A stretch of 64,000 nucleotides of DNA, from the NCBI GenBank assembly GCA_017614715.1, contig JAGABI010000024.1, forward strand, positions 1 through 64,000, read 5' to 3'. The position numbers and the translations under genes were made by a program. This document shows, one piece after another, positions 52,112 through 60,515 of this stretch; the first letter of the stretch is position 1, and every line of letters begins with the position of its first letter. The DNA is from Bacteroidales bacterium. Its GTDB lineage: Bacteria > Bacteroidota > Bacteroidia > Bacteroidales > UBA932. Below the pieces are notes generated by a model that saw only the letters and a program-made list of their open reading frames with translations, ran no database searches and was not told the DNA's origin.

Positions 52112-53332
52112 ATGAAAATCTTTAAAAACATTTTACTCTCCCTCATAACCGTTGTCGTTGCCGGTTCCTGCTGCGAAAAGCAACCCAAGGCACAGTATGT
52201 ATTCCTATTTATAGGTGACGGAATGGGCTTTGGCGCCGTATCGGTGGCAGAGACATACCTTGCACAGGCAGAGGGCGAAGATGCAATCGGAATGGGGCAG
52301 CTTGCCTTCTCCTCTTTCCCGGTGATGGGAGCATCCGCCACCTTCTCTGCAAACAGCCAGCGCACTGACTCGGCTGCCGGCGGCACCGCACTCTCAGCTG
52401 GTGAAAAGGTTAATAACAGCAGTATCTGCATATCGCCCAGCGGAGACACCCTGAAAAGCATAGCATATAAGATTCACGATGCCGGATACAAGGTGGGTAT
52501 CGCCGCCACGGTCTGCATAGACCACGCCACCCCTGCGGCGTTCTTTGGCCGCAGTTCAGACCGCGGCAATTATTACGAAATCGGCAGCCAGCTGGCCTCT
52601 TCCGGCTTTGAGTTTTTTGGCGGCGGGGATTTCAACCGCCCCGACCAGGAGCAGCCCGACTGCTTCTGCAAGGCTGAATCTGCCGGCTACACCATCGCGT
52701 ACGGCCGCGAAGAGTTCTCACAGAAGAAGGGCGATGCCGGCAAGATTGTCTTCTTTCAGAAACGGGACACAGCAAGGGCTACCAATCAGTTCCCCACCCG
52801 TCTGGATAGGATAGAGCGTAACAATCCCGATGACCTCACCCTCGCAGAACTGGTTGAGGGAGGCATAGAGGTCCTGGACAACAAGAAGGGCTTCTTTATG
52901 ATGGCTGAAGGCTCCATGATTGACTGGGCTGCCCACAGCAACGACCTCCCCGGCATGATTAACGAAACGCTTGACATGAGCGATGCTATAGAGGTGGCGC
53001 TGGAGTTCTACCGCAAACACCCCAAAAACACCCTGATTGTTGTTACAGCAGACCATGAGACAGGTGGTCCCGCCTGCAACAAGCCCCAGTTAAACAAGGT
53101 GAAGGCTATATGCGAACCCTCTGAAGGGACAAACGTCGACAACTATATGTCGGGAGAAAACAACCGCGCCGACCTCTCGAAAGAGGCTGGCATCGGCTGG
53201 ACCTCCGGCTCCCATACTGCCGACAGGGTACCGGTCTATGCTATCGGCGCAGGGAGTGAGAAATTCTCGGGCGAGATGGATAATACTGATATTCCGCGCA
53301 AAATTTGCGAAGCAATGGGCATAAACTTCTAA
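52112..53332 (+). CDS. Alkaline phosphatase (PhoA superfamily), lipoprotein
   Basis: A 406-residue secreted phosphatase. A signal with lipobox-like VVAGSC (Cys near 20) anchors it outside the inner membrane. Zinc and magnesium sites: FLFIGDGMGFG near 30-40, the nucleophile Ser87 in RTDSAAGGTALSAGE, MMAEGSMIDWAAHSND, VVTADHETGG and SGSHTAD near the C-terminus. It would release phosphate from organic esters. No Pho box or phosphate transport gene is near. Confidence 0.93.
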   Translation: MKIFKNILLSLITVVVAGSCCEKQPKAQYVFLFIGDGMGFGAVSVAETYLAQAEGEDAIGMGQLAFSSFPVMGASATFSANSQRTDSAAGGTALSAGEKVNNSSICISPSGDTLKSIAYKIHDAGYKVGIAATVCIDHATPAAFFGRSSDRGNYYEIGSQLASSGFEFFGGGDFNRPDQEQPDCFCKAESAGYTIAYGREEFSQKKGDAGKIVFFQKRDTARATNQFPTRLDRIERNNPDDLTLAELVEGGIEVLDNKKGFFMMAEGSMIDWAAHSNDLPGMINETLDMSDAIEVALEFYRKHPKNTLIVVTADHETGGPACNKPQLNKVKAICEPSEGTNVDNYMSGENNRADLSKEAGIGWTSGSHTADRVPVYAIGAGSEKFSGEMDNTDIPRKICEAMGINF

Positions 53333-53352
53333 TTTTTTCGCATATTTGCAGT

Positions 53353-53730
53353 ATGAAAAAGATTTTGACATATATTTTGGTGGCTTTTGTGGCCCTTACC
53401 GTTGTTTCATGCAAGAAAGATCCCGGTCCAAGCAAACTTGTGGGCGATGTTACTTACCGTGACAATCAGATTCCCGGAGTTGAAGTGACCCTTACCAGCG
53501 AAAATGATGTGCTCAAATACACGACCATCACAGACGGGTATTTCCTCTTTGAGAACATCCCTGCCGGCACATACGACGTTTCCTGCAGTTATAAGGGCAA
53601 AGCCGTAGATTCTTATCTGAAGAATTACGAAAAGAGTGACACCCCCAAGAGCATCATCATTCTCCCCGGGACGCTCCACACCCGTAATATAATTATTCCC
53701 AGCACAGAGATTCTGGACCTCGACGACTAA
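53353..53730 (+). CDS. Small lipoprotein with carboxypeptidase-regulatory-like (CarboxypepD_reg) fold
   Basis: A 125-residue lipoprotein (signal then TVVSC, Cys near 20). The mature 105 residues match the seven-strand regulatory domain: LVGDVTYRDNQIPGVEVTLTS then ITDGYFLFENIPAGTYDVSCSYKG. Such domains often head TonB-dependent transporters, but here it stands alone. Start ATG 53353 gives the lipobox. CATATTTG lies only 4 bases before the ATG (53341-53348), so a nearly leaderless transcript is possible. It is 20 bases after the phosphatase stop. Confidence 0.82.
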   Translation: MKKILTYILVAFVALTVVSCKKDPGPSKLVGDVTYRDNQIPGVEVTLTSENDVLKYTTITDGYFLFENIPAGTYDVSCSYKGKAVDSYLKNYEKSDTPKSIIILPGTLHTRNIIIPSTEILDLDD

Positions 53731-53756
53731 GGATAGTATCCAAAAACTATAATAAC

Positions 53757-53789
53757 AATAAGGCTGGCGATACATCGTCAGCCTTATTT
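53757..53789. terminator. Bidirectional terminator between convergent genes
   Basis: A 14-pair stem (53757-53770 with 53775-53788, one G-U pair) and a four-base loop. T-rich bases flank it on both sides, so it can stop both the small-lipoprotein transcript and the minus-strand operon ending at 53833. Confidence 0.82.
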
Positions 53790-53832
53790 GTTACGGAGCA
53801 TAGCATGCCTGCGCCAGCACAGGCAGCCCTGG

Positions 53833-54840
53833 CTACAGCCTCAGCTTGTCGAATGTCAAGCGACCTAAGGCGCGGAAATAGCGGAGCACTATGCTGCCGT
53901 CGTAGCGACCCACATCGTTGCCGTCTTCGCTGAAAGATGATACATCAATGTCCGGGGCCATTCGCCGGAAATCGCGTTTAGCCCGCCATACCGCCTTGAA
54001 ATAACTCCATCTGCCGGTGAACAGATACACCAGGGACGATGCGAAATCGAGCAGCCCTCGGATAGCCAGGATCTGCTGCCGCTCGCTTGTGGGAAGATTC
54101 TTATGCAGCATCAACAGGCTGTTGCGGTAGTTCAGATATAGCTTGCGTGGACTCGCATTGTTAAGGGATGCGCCTCCAAGGTGGTAAACCACCGCCTCGG
54201 GAACCGCCCACACCTGATGCCCCGCCAACTTTGCCCGCCAGCAGAAATCAATCTCCTCCATGTGGGCAAAAAAGGCTTCGTCCAGGCCTCCCAGATAGTG
54301 ATAGAGGTCGCTGCGTACCATCATGCACGCGCCGCTGGCCCAGAAACACTGGTCCGGGTCATCATATTGCCCCCGGTCCTTCTCTACATAAGAGAGGATC
54401 CGGCCGCGGCAGAACGGGTATCCATAGCGGTCTATATAGCCACCCGCCGCTCCGGCATATTCAAAACAGTCGCGCTTTGCCAGCGAGCGGATCTTAGGCT
54501 GGCAGATTCCGGCATCTGGGTTGTCCTCCATAAAGGTGGTAAGGGCATCAAGCCAGCCGGGCGTAACCTCAACATCGGAGTTCAATAGCACATAATAGTC
54601 TGCCTCAACCAACTGAAGGGCGCGGTTGTAGCCACCTGCGTATCCGTAATTATGGTCCAGGGCAATCACCTCTACAGTGGGGTAATTGGCCTGAAGCCAA
54701 GGGAGGGAATCGTCGGTAGAGCCGTTGTCGGCCACCACCACGAAACAGTTCTCTTTGGGGACATTATCCAGCAAAACCGGGATGAACCGCTCCATGAGGG
54801 AGCGGCCATTCCAGTTGAGTATGACTATAGCGACGTCCAT
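53833..54840 (-). CDS. Glycosyltransferase family 2, rhamnosyltransferase-like
   Basis: A 335-residue GT2 enzyme. N-terminal AIVILNWNGRSLMERF, ADNGSTDDS, NYGYAGGYNRAL and the metal motif LLNSDVEVTPGW (Asp-Val-Glu) are typical of the WbbL-like group that moves rhamnose or related sugars. The acceptor helix FFAHMEEIDFCWRAKLAG also matches. The gene directly follows the peptide transporter and shares a run with rfbC, a dTDP-rhamnose synthesis gene; this fits a rhamnosyltransferase but does not prove it. Confidence 0.88.
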   Translation of the reverse strand: MDVAIVILNWNGRSLMERFIPVLLDNVPKENCFVVVADNGSTDDSLPWLQANYPTVEVIALDHNYGYAGGYNRALQLVEADYYVLLNSDVEVTPGWLDALTTFMEDNPDAGICQPKIRSLAKRDCFEYAGAAGGYIDRYGYPFCRGRILSYVEKDRGQYDDPDQCFWASGACMMVRSDLYHYLGGLDEAFFAHMEEIDFCWRAKLAGHQVWAVPEAVVYHLGGASLNNASPRKLYLNYRNSLLMLHKNLPTSERQQILAIRGLLDFASSLVYLFTGRWSYFKAVWRAKRDFRRMAPDIDVSSFSEDGNDVGRYDGSIVLRYFRALGRLTFDKLRL

Positions 54841-56370
54841 CTAACACTCGGAGGTAGCGGCCTCGAGCTTCTTCATCATTACGAACATGAAGATTGCAGA
54901 AATGACGCAAACGGCCAGGAACACAGCCCAGACAATCCACAACGGCAGATTGCCCCAGAGGTGACCGCCCACCTGTACCAGGAAATTGCCGAGTGCAGTT
55001 GCAACAAACCACATACCCATCATCATACCTTTGTACTTGGGAGGCGCAACTTTGGAGACAAACGAAATACCCATCGGGCTCAGGAGCAACTCCCCGAAGG
55101 TGAGGACAAGATATACGGTGATGAGCCAGTAAGGAGACACCAGGGTTTCCGGCATGCCGGCTGCACGGGCAGCGGCCTGGGTTTCCGGGGTATTGAGGCC
55201 GATGGAGGCCACTACCATAAGGGCAAAAGCGACGGCTGCCACAAGCATACCATAGGCAATCTTGCGCGGCGCAGAGGGCTCCTTACCCTTCTTTGCCAGG
55301 GCACCGAAGATTGCCAGAGACACCGGCGTCAAAGCAACCACATAGAAGGGATTGAAGTGCTGGAATATGGGGGCGCTGATTGCGATTGAGCCCTCCAGGC
55401 GGGTGTATTGCCAGTAAAGGTATGCACATGCAACGGCAACTACGCCCACGCCAATCAGTTTGCCCCTGCCGGTCGCCTCCTTGTCAAAGATGGAGAACAG
55501 AGCATATACAATTGCGATTACTGCCACCAGGTTCCATACATTGAACGGCATGGAAGCTATACCCTCGCTGCTGCGCTGGGTAAACTCGTCTGCAAAATAG
55601 GTGAGCGTAAGGCCGTTCTGGTGGAACGACATCCAGAAGAAGATGACTACCGCAAACACCAGGAACAGGGCGACCATGCGCTTTTTTGTCTGCTCCGGGG
55701 TGAGGGTATCGACCACTTGCGCCTTCTCCCCTTTTGCGTGACCGCCCTCCACATGTTTGAACCAGCTGCGGAATGCATAATAAATAGCTATTGAGACTAT
55801 CAGGGAGACGCATGCAACCGCAAAGGAGAAGTGATATGCGGAGTTGCCGTCAAAGCCCAGGCCAATTGCCCACTCCCTGATTTTGATGGCGGCAGTAGGT
55901 GCAAACAGGGCGCCTACGTTGATTGCCATATAGAAGAGCGAGAAGCCCGAATCACGTTTGGATGCGTACTTGGGGTCGTTGTAGAGGTCGCCGACCATGA
56001 CCTGGAGGTTGCCCTTGAACAGGCCGGTGCCGAAACCAATCAGCAGAAGCGCCGCCAGCATTCCGACAAGGGCCACGGTGCCGCTTCCGAGAGGTATGGA
56101 GAGCAGCAGGTAGCCGAGGAACATCACAATAATACCGGATGTCACCATCTTCCCGAAGCCGAACTTATCTGCAAGGATACCTCCGACGAGGGGGAAGAAA
56201 TACACAAACATCAAAAACGAGCTGTAAATCAGTCCGGCAGTACTTGCCGAGAGGCCAAAGTTTGCCCTGAGGAACAGGGCAAAGACGGCAATCATCGTAT
56301 AATAGCCAAAGCGCTCGCCAGTATTGGCCAGCGCAAGGGCGAACAAACCTTTTGGTTGATTCTTGAACAT
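54841..56370 (-). CDS. Proton-dependent di/tripeptide transporter (POT/PTR family)
   Basis: A 509-residue inner-membrane major-facilitator protein with about twelve to fourteen helices. The first helix has the POT motif ERFGYYTM (E-x-x-E-R type), followed by GGILADKFGFGK and FSLFYMAINVGALFAP, the PTR2 signature region. It imports di- and tripeptides with protons. It is 19 bases downstream of pepD, which cleaves the dipeptides it would import, and the GT2 start is adjacent. Confidence 0.94.
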   Translation of the reverse strand: MFKNQPKGLFALALANTGERFGYYTMIAVFALFLRANFGLSASTAGLIYSSFLMFVYFFPLVGGILADKFGFGKMVTSGIIVMFLGYLLLSIPLGSGTVALVGMLAALLLIGFGTGLFKGNLQVMVGDLYNDPKYASKRDSGFSLFYMAINVGALFAPTAAIKIREWAIGLGFDGNSAYHFSFAVACVSLIVSIAIYYAFRSWFKHVEGGHAKGEKAQVVDTLTPEQTKKRMVALFLVFAVVIFFWMSFHQNGLTLTYFADEFTQRSSEGIASMPFNVWNLVAVIAIVYALFSIFDKEATGRGKLIGVGVVAVACAYLYWQYTRLEGSIAISAPIFQHFNPFYVVALTPVSLAIFGALAKKGKEPSAPRKIAYGMLVAAVAFALMVVASIGLNTPETQAAARAAGMPETLVSPYWLITVYLVLTFGELLLSPMGISFVSKVAPPKYKGMMMGMWFVATALGNFLVQVGGHLWGNLPLWIVWAVFLAVCVISAIFMFVMMKKLEAATSEC

Positions 56371-56389
56371 ATCTTAAATCTATTTGTTT

Positions 56390-57853
56390 TTACTTCTTGG
56401 GCGCGTTCTCAAGCACCTTCACGACAAAATCCCAGAACTTGCCAACTGAGGCCACGTTCACGCGCTCGTCTGGAGAATGGGGAGAACACAGGGTCGGGCC
56501 TATGGATACCATATCGAGCCCCTTGTATGTAGCACCTATTATGCCGCACTCAAGACCGGCGTGGATTGCCATCACCAGAGGCTCCTTACCGTACATCTGC
56601 TTGTAAACCCGCTTCATCTCTGCCAGTATGGGAGATTTCATATCGGGCTGCCAGCCGGAGTATCCCCCACTGAACTCAACCCTGGCGCCTGCGAGTTCCA
56701 TCACGCTGCGCATGCTCTCTGCAAGGTAATTCTTGGCGCTGTCCACACTGCTTCGAAGCAGGCAGTCTATCTCTATGGCCTTGCCGTTGGAGCGGACCAT
56801 TGCCAGGTTGTTTGAGGTCTCTACCAGACCGGGGACATCGGCACTCATCCGTGTCACGCCATTGGGGCAGCCCAGCACAGCCTTGGCCATCCTGAGCGCC
56901 ACTCCGCCACGCATAACGCGCACCGCGGCATGAGGCTCAAGAAACATGTCAAAACCGCCGTCCACGCTGCCTATCTCGTTCTTGATGGCATCACGGGTGT
57001 AGTTTATAATCTCCTTCAGGTCAACAGCCTTGCCTGCGGGTACGGCCACAACTGCAACACATTCGCGCGGAATTGCGTTACGCAGGTTGCCGCCAGCTAT
57101 CGATGCAAGACGACCCTCTAAATCGCGCAAAACGGGCACCAGGGCACGGGCCATCGCCTTGTTGGCATTGCCCCTCCCCTCATTGATCTCCATTCCGGAG
57201 TGTCCGCCACGGAGTCCCTTCACAGTAATCTTGAAGAACTTGAACCCCTTGGGGGCCTTTTCTGTGATGTAAGGGAAACTGAAGTGTGCATCAAGACCTC
57301 CGGCACAACCGACATATATCTCCCCCTCTGTCTCGGAATCGAGGTTGAGCAGGATCTCCCCTTTGAGTTTATCCGGTTCCAGATTGAAGGCTCCGGTCAT
57401 TCCGGTCTCTTCATCAATGGTGAAGAGGGCCTCCACCGGTCCATGCTTGAGGTCTTTGGCCTCCAGGATAGCCATCGCCGTAGCCACCCCCATACCGTCG
57501 TCGGCGCCAAGGGTGGTGCCACGGGCCTTCACCCACTTCTCGCCATCAATTTCGTATTCGTAGGCATCCACGGGATCCTTCTCCCAGTCATGGGGGGTAT
57601 CGGCATTGTTCTGAGGTACCATATCGAGGTGGCACTGCAGAATTATCCCTTTGCGGTTCTCCATCCCGGGAGTCGCGGGTTTGCGGATGATAACGTTGCC
57701 CAGCGGGTCACGATATGTTTCAAGGCCGTTGTCGTGGCCAAACTTCTCTATGAAATCCACCGCCTTGTGCTCTTTCTTGCTGGGGCGGGGTACCTGGGTG
57801 AGCGCATAAAAGTTTTTCCATACGCGCTCCGGTTTCAATGATGCTATGCTCAT
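56390..57853 (-). CDS. pepD: Aminoacyl-histidine dipeptidase (PepD, M20)
   Basis: A 487-residue cytoplasmic zinc dipeptidase of family M20C, usually cleaving Xaa-His. Metal ligands: LQCHLDMVPQ near 86, TLGADDGMGVATAM near 124, the catalytic Glu in FTIDEETGMTGAF, LNLDSE, and the late His in LCSPHSPDERV. A lid/dimerisation domain inserts at about 200-390 (GLRGGHSGMEINEGRGNA). It lies next to a peptide transporter, consistent with peptide use. Confidence 0.95.
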   Translation of the reverse strand: MSIASLKPERVWKNFYALTQVPRPSKKEHKAVDFIEKFGHDNGLETYRDPLGNVIIRKPATPGMENRKGIILQCHLDMVPQNNADTPHDWEKDPVDAYEYEIDGEKWVKARGTTLGADDGMGVATAMAILEAKDLKHGPVEALFTIDEETGMTGAFNLEPDKLKGEILLNLDSETEGEIYVGCAGGLDAHFSFPYITEKAPKGFKFFKITVKGLRGGHSGMEINEGRGNANKAMARALVPVLRDLEGRLASIAGGNLRNAIPRECVAVVAVPAGKAVDLKEIINYTRDAIKNEIGSVDGGFDMFLEPHAAVRVMRGGVALRMAKAVLGCPNGVTRMSADVPGLVETSNNLAMVRSNGKAIEIDCLLRSSVDSAKNYLAESMRSVMELAGARVEFSGGYSGWQPDMKSPILAEMKRVYKQMYGKEPLVMAIHAGLECGIIGATYKGLDMVSIGPTLCSPHSPDERVNVASVGKFWDFVVKVLENAPKK

Positions 57854-57872
57854 ATCTCTTTCTGATTATGAA

Positions 57873-58913
57873 TTACAGGGGGAACGTGAGGGTCTCTCCA
57901 AACTGGTACATCGGGATGCGGGTCTGGAGCAGCATCTGGCTGCCGTCCATAACGCGCGCCGTTGCAGTGCGCGGCACCCTGTACATTATGCCGTTACTCT
58001 TGCCACCCGACGAAGGAGGGGTCACCTTCTCTTCCATTTGCAGGTCAAGCACTATAGGCCGCCCGGAGAGGTCGCTGGCCGGGAGCAGTCCTTCGGTCTC
58101 GGAGAGGCGGAATGCTACATACATATTATCCTTGCTGCCGGCCTTTGGCACGACGTCAAAGTTCATTGTCTGGACAGACTCCACAGTGGTACCATAGAAC
58201 AGGCTCATATACTCATCTTCCATACGGAGCAATTCCTGGATGGCAGCCGCCATAGCCTCGCCGCTGTAGGTGGCATCGGTGTCGCCCGTGACAATCGCCA
58301 TACGCATATTGCGGAGCTTAAAGATGGTTGCAGCTGTCTCTGCCGCCTTTTTCTCTGCAGATTTCTCCACAACCTGGCTCTGCGATACCGCTACGCGTTC
58401 GTAGCCGTTTGCGGTCTTGACGGTCTTGTAAAGAGTCGTGGTGGCGGTAGAGAGGTTATCGTCCACATCCTTCCCGGCGAACTGTTCGTTGCCCGCCAGA
58501 GAGGGGAAGCGCCAAATCTCCTCCTTGCCGGTGTAACTGTCAGCGGCCACTACCAGGCCCTGGGAGCAGAGGTCCAGGAAACCGTTCCCTGCGCCATTCT
58601 TCAGGTTTGCAGTGAGACGCACCGACGGATCTGCCTCGAGATATGGTACAAGGCGGATTTTTTTCAGGTAATAGTTGACCCCGTTGGAGGTGCGGGCTTC
58701 GCTGCCCATATACTTTTTAGCATACTGCGCATAGGGACCTGCGATAAAATCTTCACGCACCGCATCCACACAGAAGGTGATGGAGGTGACGGGAAGCGAA
58801 TATACCACAGTTCCGGAAGGGATGTTTTTTGCTGCCGGAGATGCCTGTGCAAACATCTCTGCGGGGAGAACCAGCACCAGGGCGGCAATCATCAGCTTTA
58901 ATGTAGTTTTCAT
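57873..58913 (-). CDS. DUF4831-like exported protein
   Basis: A 346-residue exported protein. The start at 58913 gives a signal peptide (MIAALVLVLPAEMFAQ). The body resembles the Bacteroidales DUF4831 family, with SGTVVYSLPVTSITFCVDA at its start and VVEKSAEKKAAETAATIFKLR in the middle. Function is unknown. It starts 5 bases after the acyltransferase stop and is 19 bases ahead of pepD, so it is embedded in the same operon. The frame continues 55 codons upstream inside the acyltransferase, which I disregard. Confidence 0.75.
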   Translation of the reverse strand: MKTTLKLMIAALVLVLPAEMFAQASPAAKNIPSGTVVYSLPVTSITFCVDAVREDFIAGPYAQYAKKYMGSEARTSNGVNYYLKKIRLVPYLEADPSVRLTANLKNGAGNGFLDLCSQGLVVAADSYTGKEEIWRFPSLAGNEQFAGKDVDDNLSTATTTLYKTVKTANGYERVAVSQSQVVEKSAEKKAAETAATIFKLRNMRMAIVTGDTDATYSGEAMAAAIQELLRMEDEYMSLFYGTTVESVQTMNFDVVPKAGSKDNMYVAFRLSETEGLLPASDLSGRPIVLDLQMEEKVTPPSSGGKSNGIMYRVPRTATARVMDGSQMLLQTRIPMYQFGETLTFPL

Positions 58914-58918
58914 ATCGT

Positions 58919-59848
58919 TTAGTTTTTTATCTCTTTGCTGCAATTGTAGGGCCAGAGGTTTTTCCAGCGCTTGTGGCTCCAAAGCCAGTTTTCTTTGCGC
59001 GCAAGGATGTCCCTCTCGAGCAGGGCGGCGTATGTGTCTGTCACCGACCCCGGCCCGCCCAGCGAAGCATCGGAACAAATTTGCGAAATTTTAATGATAT
59101 ATTCACCTCTTTTGACCCTGTCCAGGTAAAGATATAATACCGGAAGGTGCAATTTGCGGGCTATCACCTCCCCTCCGTTGTGCCATTCGGTGGGCAAACC
59201 AAGAAATGTATTGGCATGGGCAACGCCGCTGTACGGATATTGATCGGCAATAAAAAAGTACAACCGCTTCGCTTTGCGGTGTTCCAGAATATAGCGGAGT
59301 ATCTTGTGAGAGGCAATCAGGCTGTCCGGGGCATTGAGCCGCTTGCGGCGCATTAGCAAAAACAACTGTTCAGAAAGGGGACTGTGGAGCGTCTGGTAGG
59401 CGGCCGTCAAATCTTTTATCCCAAAGGAGGGCTGCTGCATATAGTGGGGCAGATCGCTGGACAGTTCCCAGTTGCCCGTGTGCGCGAGCAGCACAACCAC
59501 AGAAGGGGAGTTCTCAAACGACTCGTTTATCACTTTTTCCGACTCAGGATCAACCCTGTAGAAACCCTTGCGGCGGATATGGTTACCGCTACGGGTCATT
59601 GCCCAAACCATCTCGCACACCACGTCAGAGAGGTATTGATAGTATTCTCTCCTTATCGCATCCCTCTCCCCTTGCGGCATATCCGGGAAGGCCCCTTTAA
59701 GGTTGGTGTCAATCACATCGCGGCGATACTTGAAAACATCGCCCAGCAGCCATTCAAGGATATCTGCAAACAGGTAATGAACCCGCAGGGGAAGCAGCGA
59801 GAGCAGGTACAGGGGGGCCACCAGCAGATATGCCAGAACACGGTACAT
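58919..59848 (-). CDS. LpxL/HtrB-family lipid A acyltransferase
   Basis: A 309-residue inner-membrane acyltransferase. After a hydrophobic N-terminus (VLAYLLVAPLYLLSLLPL) comes the catalytic H-x4-E in LLAHTGNWELSS near residue 135, then YFFIADQYPY and LGLPTEWHNGG in the expected order. It adds a secondary acyl chain to lipid A or a related lipid. It lies 1 base after rfbC and 5 bases before DUF4831. Confidence 0.9.
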   Translation of the reverse strand: MYRVLAYLLVAPLYLLSLLPLRVHYLFADILEWLLGDVFKYRRDVIDTNLKGAFPDMPQGERDAIRREYYQYLSDVVCEMVWAMTRSGNHIRRKGFYRVDPESEKVINESFENSPSVVVLLAHTGNWELSSDLPHYMQQPSFGIKDLTAAYQTLHSPLSEQLFLLMRRKRLNAPDSLIASHKILRYILEHRKAKRLYFFIADQYPYSGVAHANTFLGLPTEWHNGGEVIARKLHLPVLYLYLDRVKRGEYIIKISQICSDASLGGPGSVTDTYAALLERDILARKENWLWSHKRWKNLWPYNCSKEIKN

Positions 59849-59849
59849 A

Positions 59850-60386
59850 TCAGCTGTTTAAAAAGGGCGCCACGCGGTCTTTTGCAGAAAGTATCACTTC
59901 GGTTTCGTCCAGCATCCACTTCACACCGATAGCGGGATCATTCCAGCGGATAGACCCTTCCGATGCCGGATTGTAATAGTTGTCACATTTGTATTGGAAG
60001 ATAGTGTCATCCTCCAGCACCGCAAATCCGTGCGCGAACCCGCGCGGGATATAAATCATACGGTGGTTATCGCCGGAGAGCTCCACAGAAACATACTTGC
60101 CGAATGTGGGTGAACCTTCGCGGATATCCACCGCAACGTCCTGCACGCGCCCTTTCACCACCCACACCAGCTTTGCCTGCGCCGAATCACCCTTTTGGAA
60201 GTGCAACCCGCGGAGCACCCCGCGCCTTGCCGACCACGACTCGTTCTCCTGCACAAACTCTACGTCTGCCACCTCCCTGCGGAACTCATCCGAGCGGAAA
60301 CTCTCAAAAAAGAAACCCCGCTCATCGCCAAACACCTTTGGCTCAATAATCATGGGCCCCTCTATATCGGTTTTGATGTAGTTCAT
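59850..60386 (-). CDS. rfbC: dTDP-4-dehydrorhamnose 3,5-epimerase
   Basis: A 178-residue cupin-fold epimerase in dTDP-L-rhamnose synthesis. Family motifs: DERGFFFESFRSDEF, NESWSARRGVLRGLHFQ with the catalytic His, KLVWVVKGRVQDVAVDIR, YIPRGFAHGFAVL and NPASEGSIRWNDP. Start ATG 60386 is chosen; the frame runs 21 codons further without need. First gene of the minus-strand run; rfbA, rfbB and rfbD are not in the window. Confidence 0.95.
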   Translation of the reverse strand: MNYIKTDIEGPMIIEPKVFGDERGFFFESFRSDEFRREVADVEFVQENESWSARRGVLRGLHFQKGDSAQAKLVWVVKGRVQDVAVDIREGSPTFGKYVSVELSGDNHRMIYIPRGFAHGFAVLEDDTIFQYKCDNYYNPASEGSIRWNDPAIGVKWMLDETEVILSAKDRVAPFLNS

Positions 60387-60407
60387 ATCAATGTCACTAA
60401 TAATTTT

Positions 60408-60415
60408 CAAATATA
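60408..60415 (-). promoter_or_regulatory. Putative rfbC operon promoter (-7 element)
   Basis: Reading leftwards, TATATTTG matches TAnnTTTG and lies 21 bases before the rfbC ATG. The -33 region is not a clear TTTG. It would drive rfbC, the acyltransferase, DUF4831, pepD, the transporter and the GT2 gene. Confidence 0.6.
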
Positions 60416-60472
60416 CGAATTTCTTCTGTAACCCGCTGCCACGCCCCAAATTCGCCGGCAGGCATGCAAGAG

Positions 60473-60503
60473 TTGCCAGAGTCGGGCGGATAAACTACCT
60501 TTG
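60473..60503 (+). promoter_or_regulatory. Promoter of the FGGY kinase gene
   Basis: TTG (60473-60475), 20 bases, then TACCTTTG (60496-60503). Only five bases separate the -7 element from the ATG at 60509, so transcription should start at or next to the A of the start codon. The spacer contains GTCGGGCGGATAAAC, which may hold an operator. Confidence 0.75.
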
Positions 60504-60515
60504 GATGTATGAAAC
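60473..60515 (+). repeat. 43-base promoter repeat, copy A (inverted partner at 63797-63839)
   Basis: Identical over 43 bases, in reverse complement, to 63797-63839. It spans the -33 element, spacer, -7 element, leader and the first two codons of the kinase gene (to ATGAAAC). Identity stops sharply on both sides. Confidence 0.97.
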
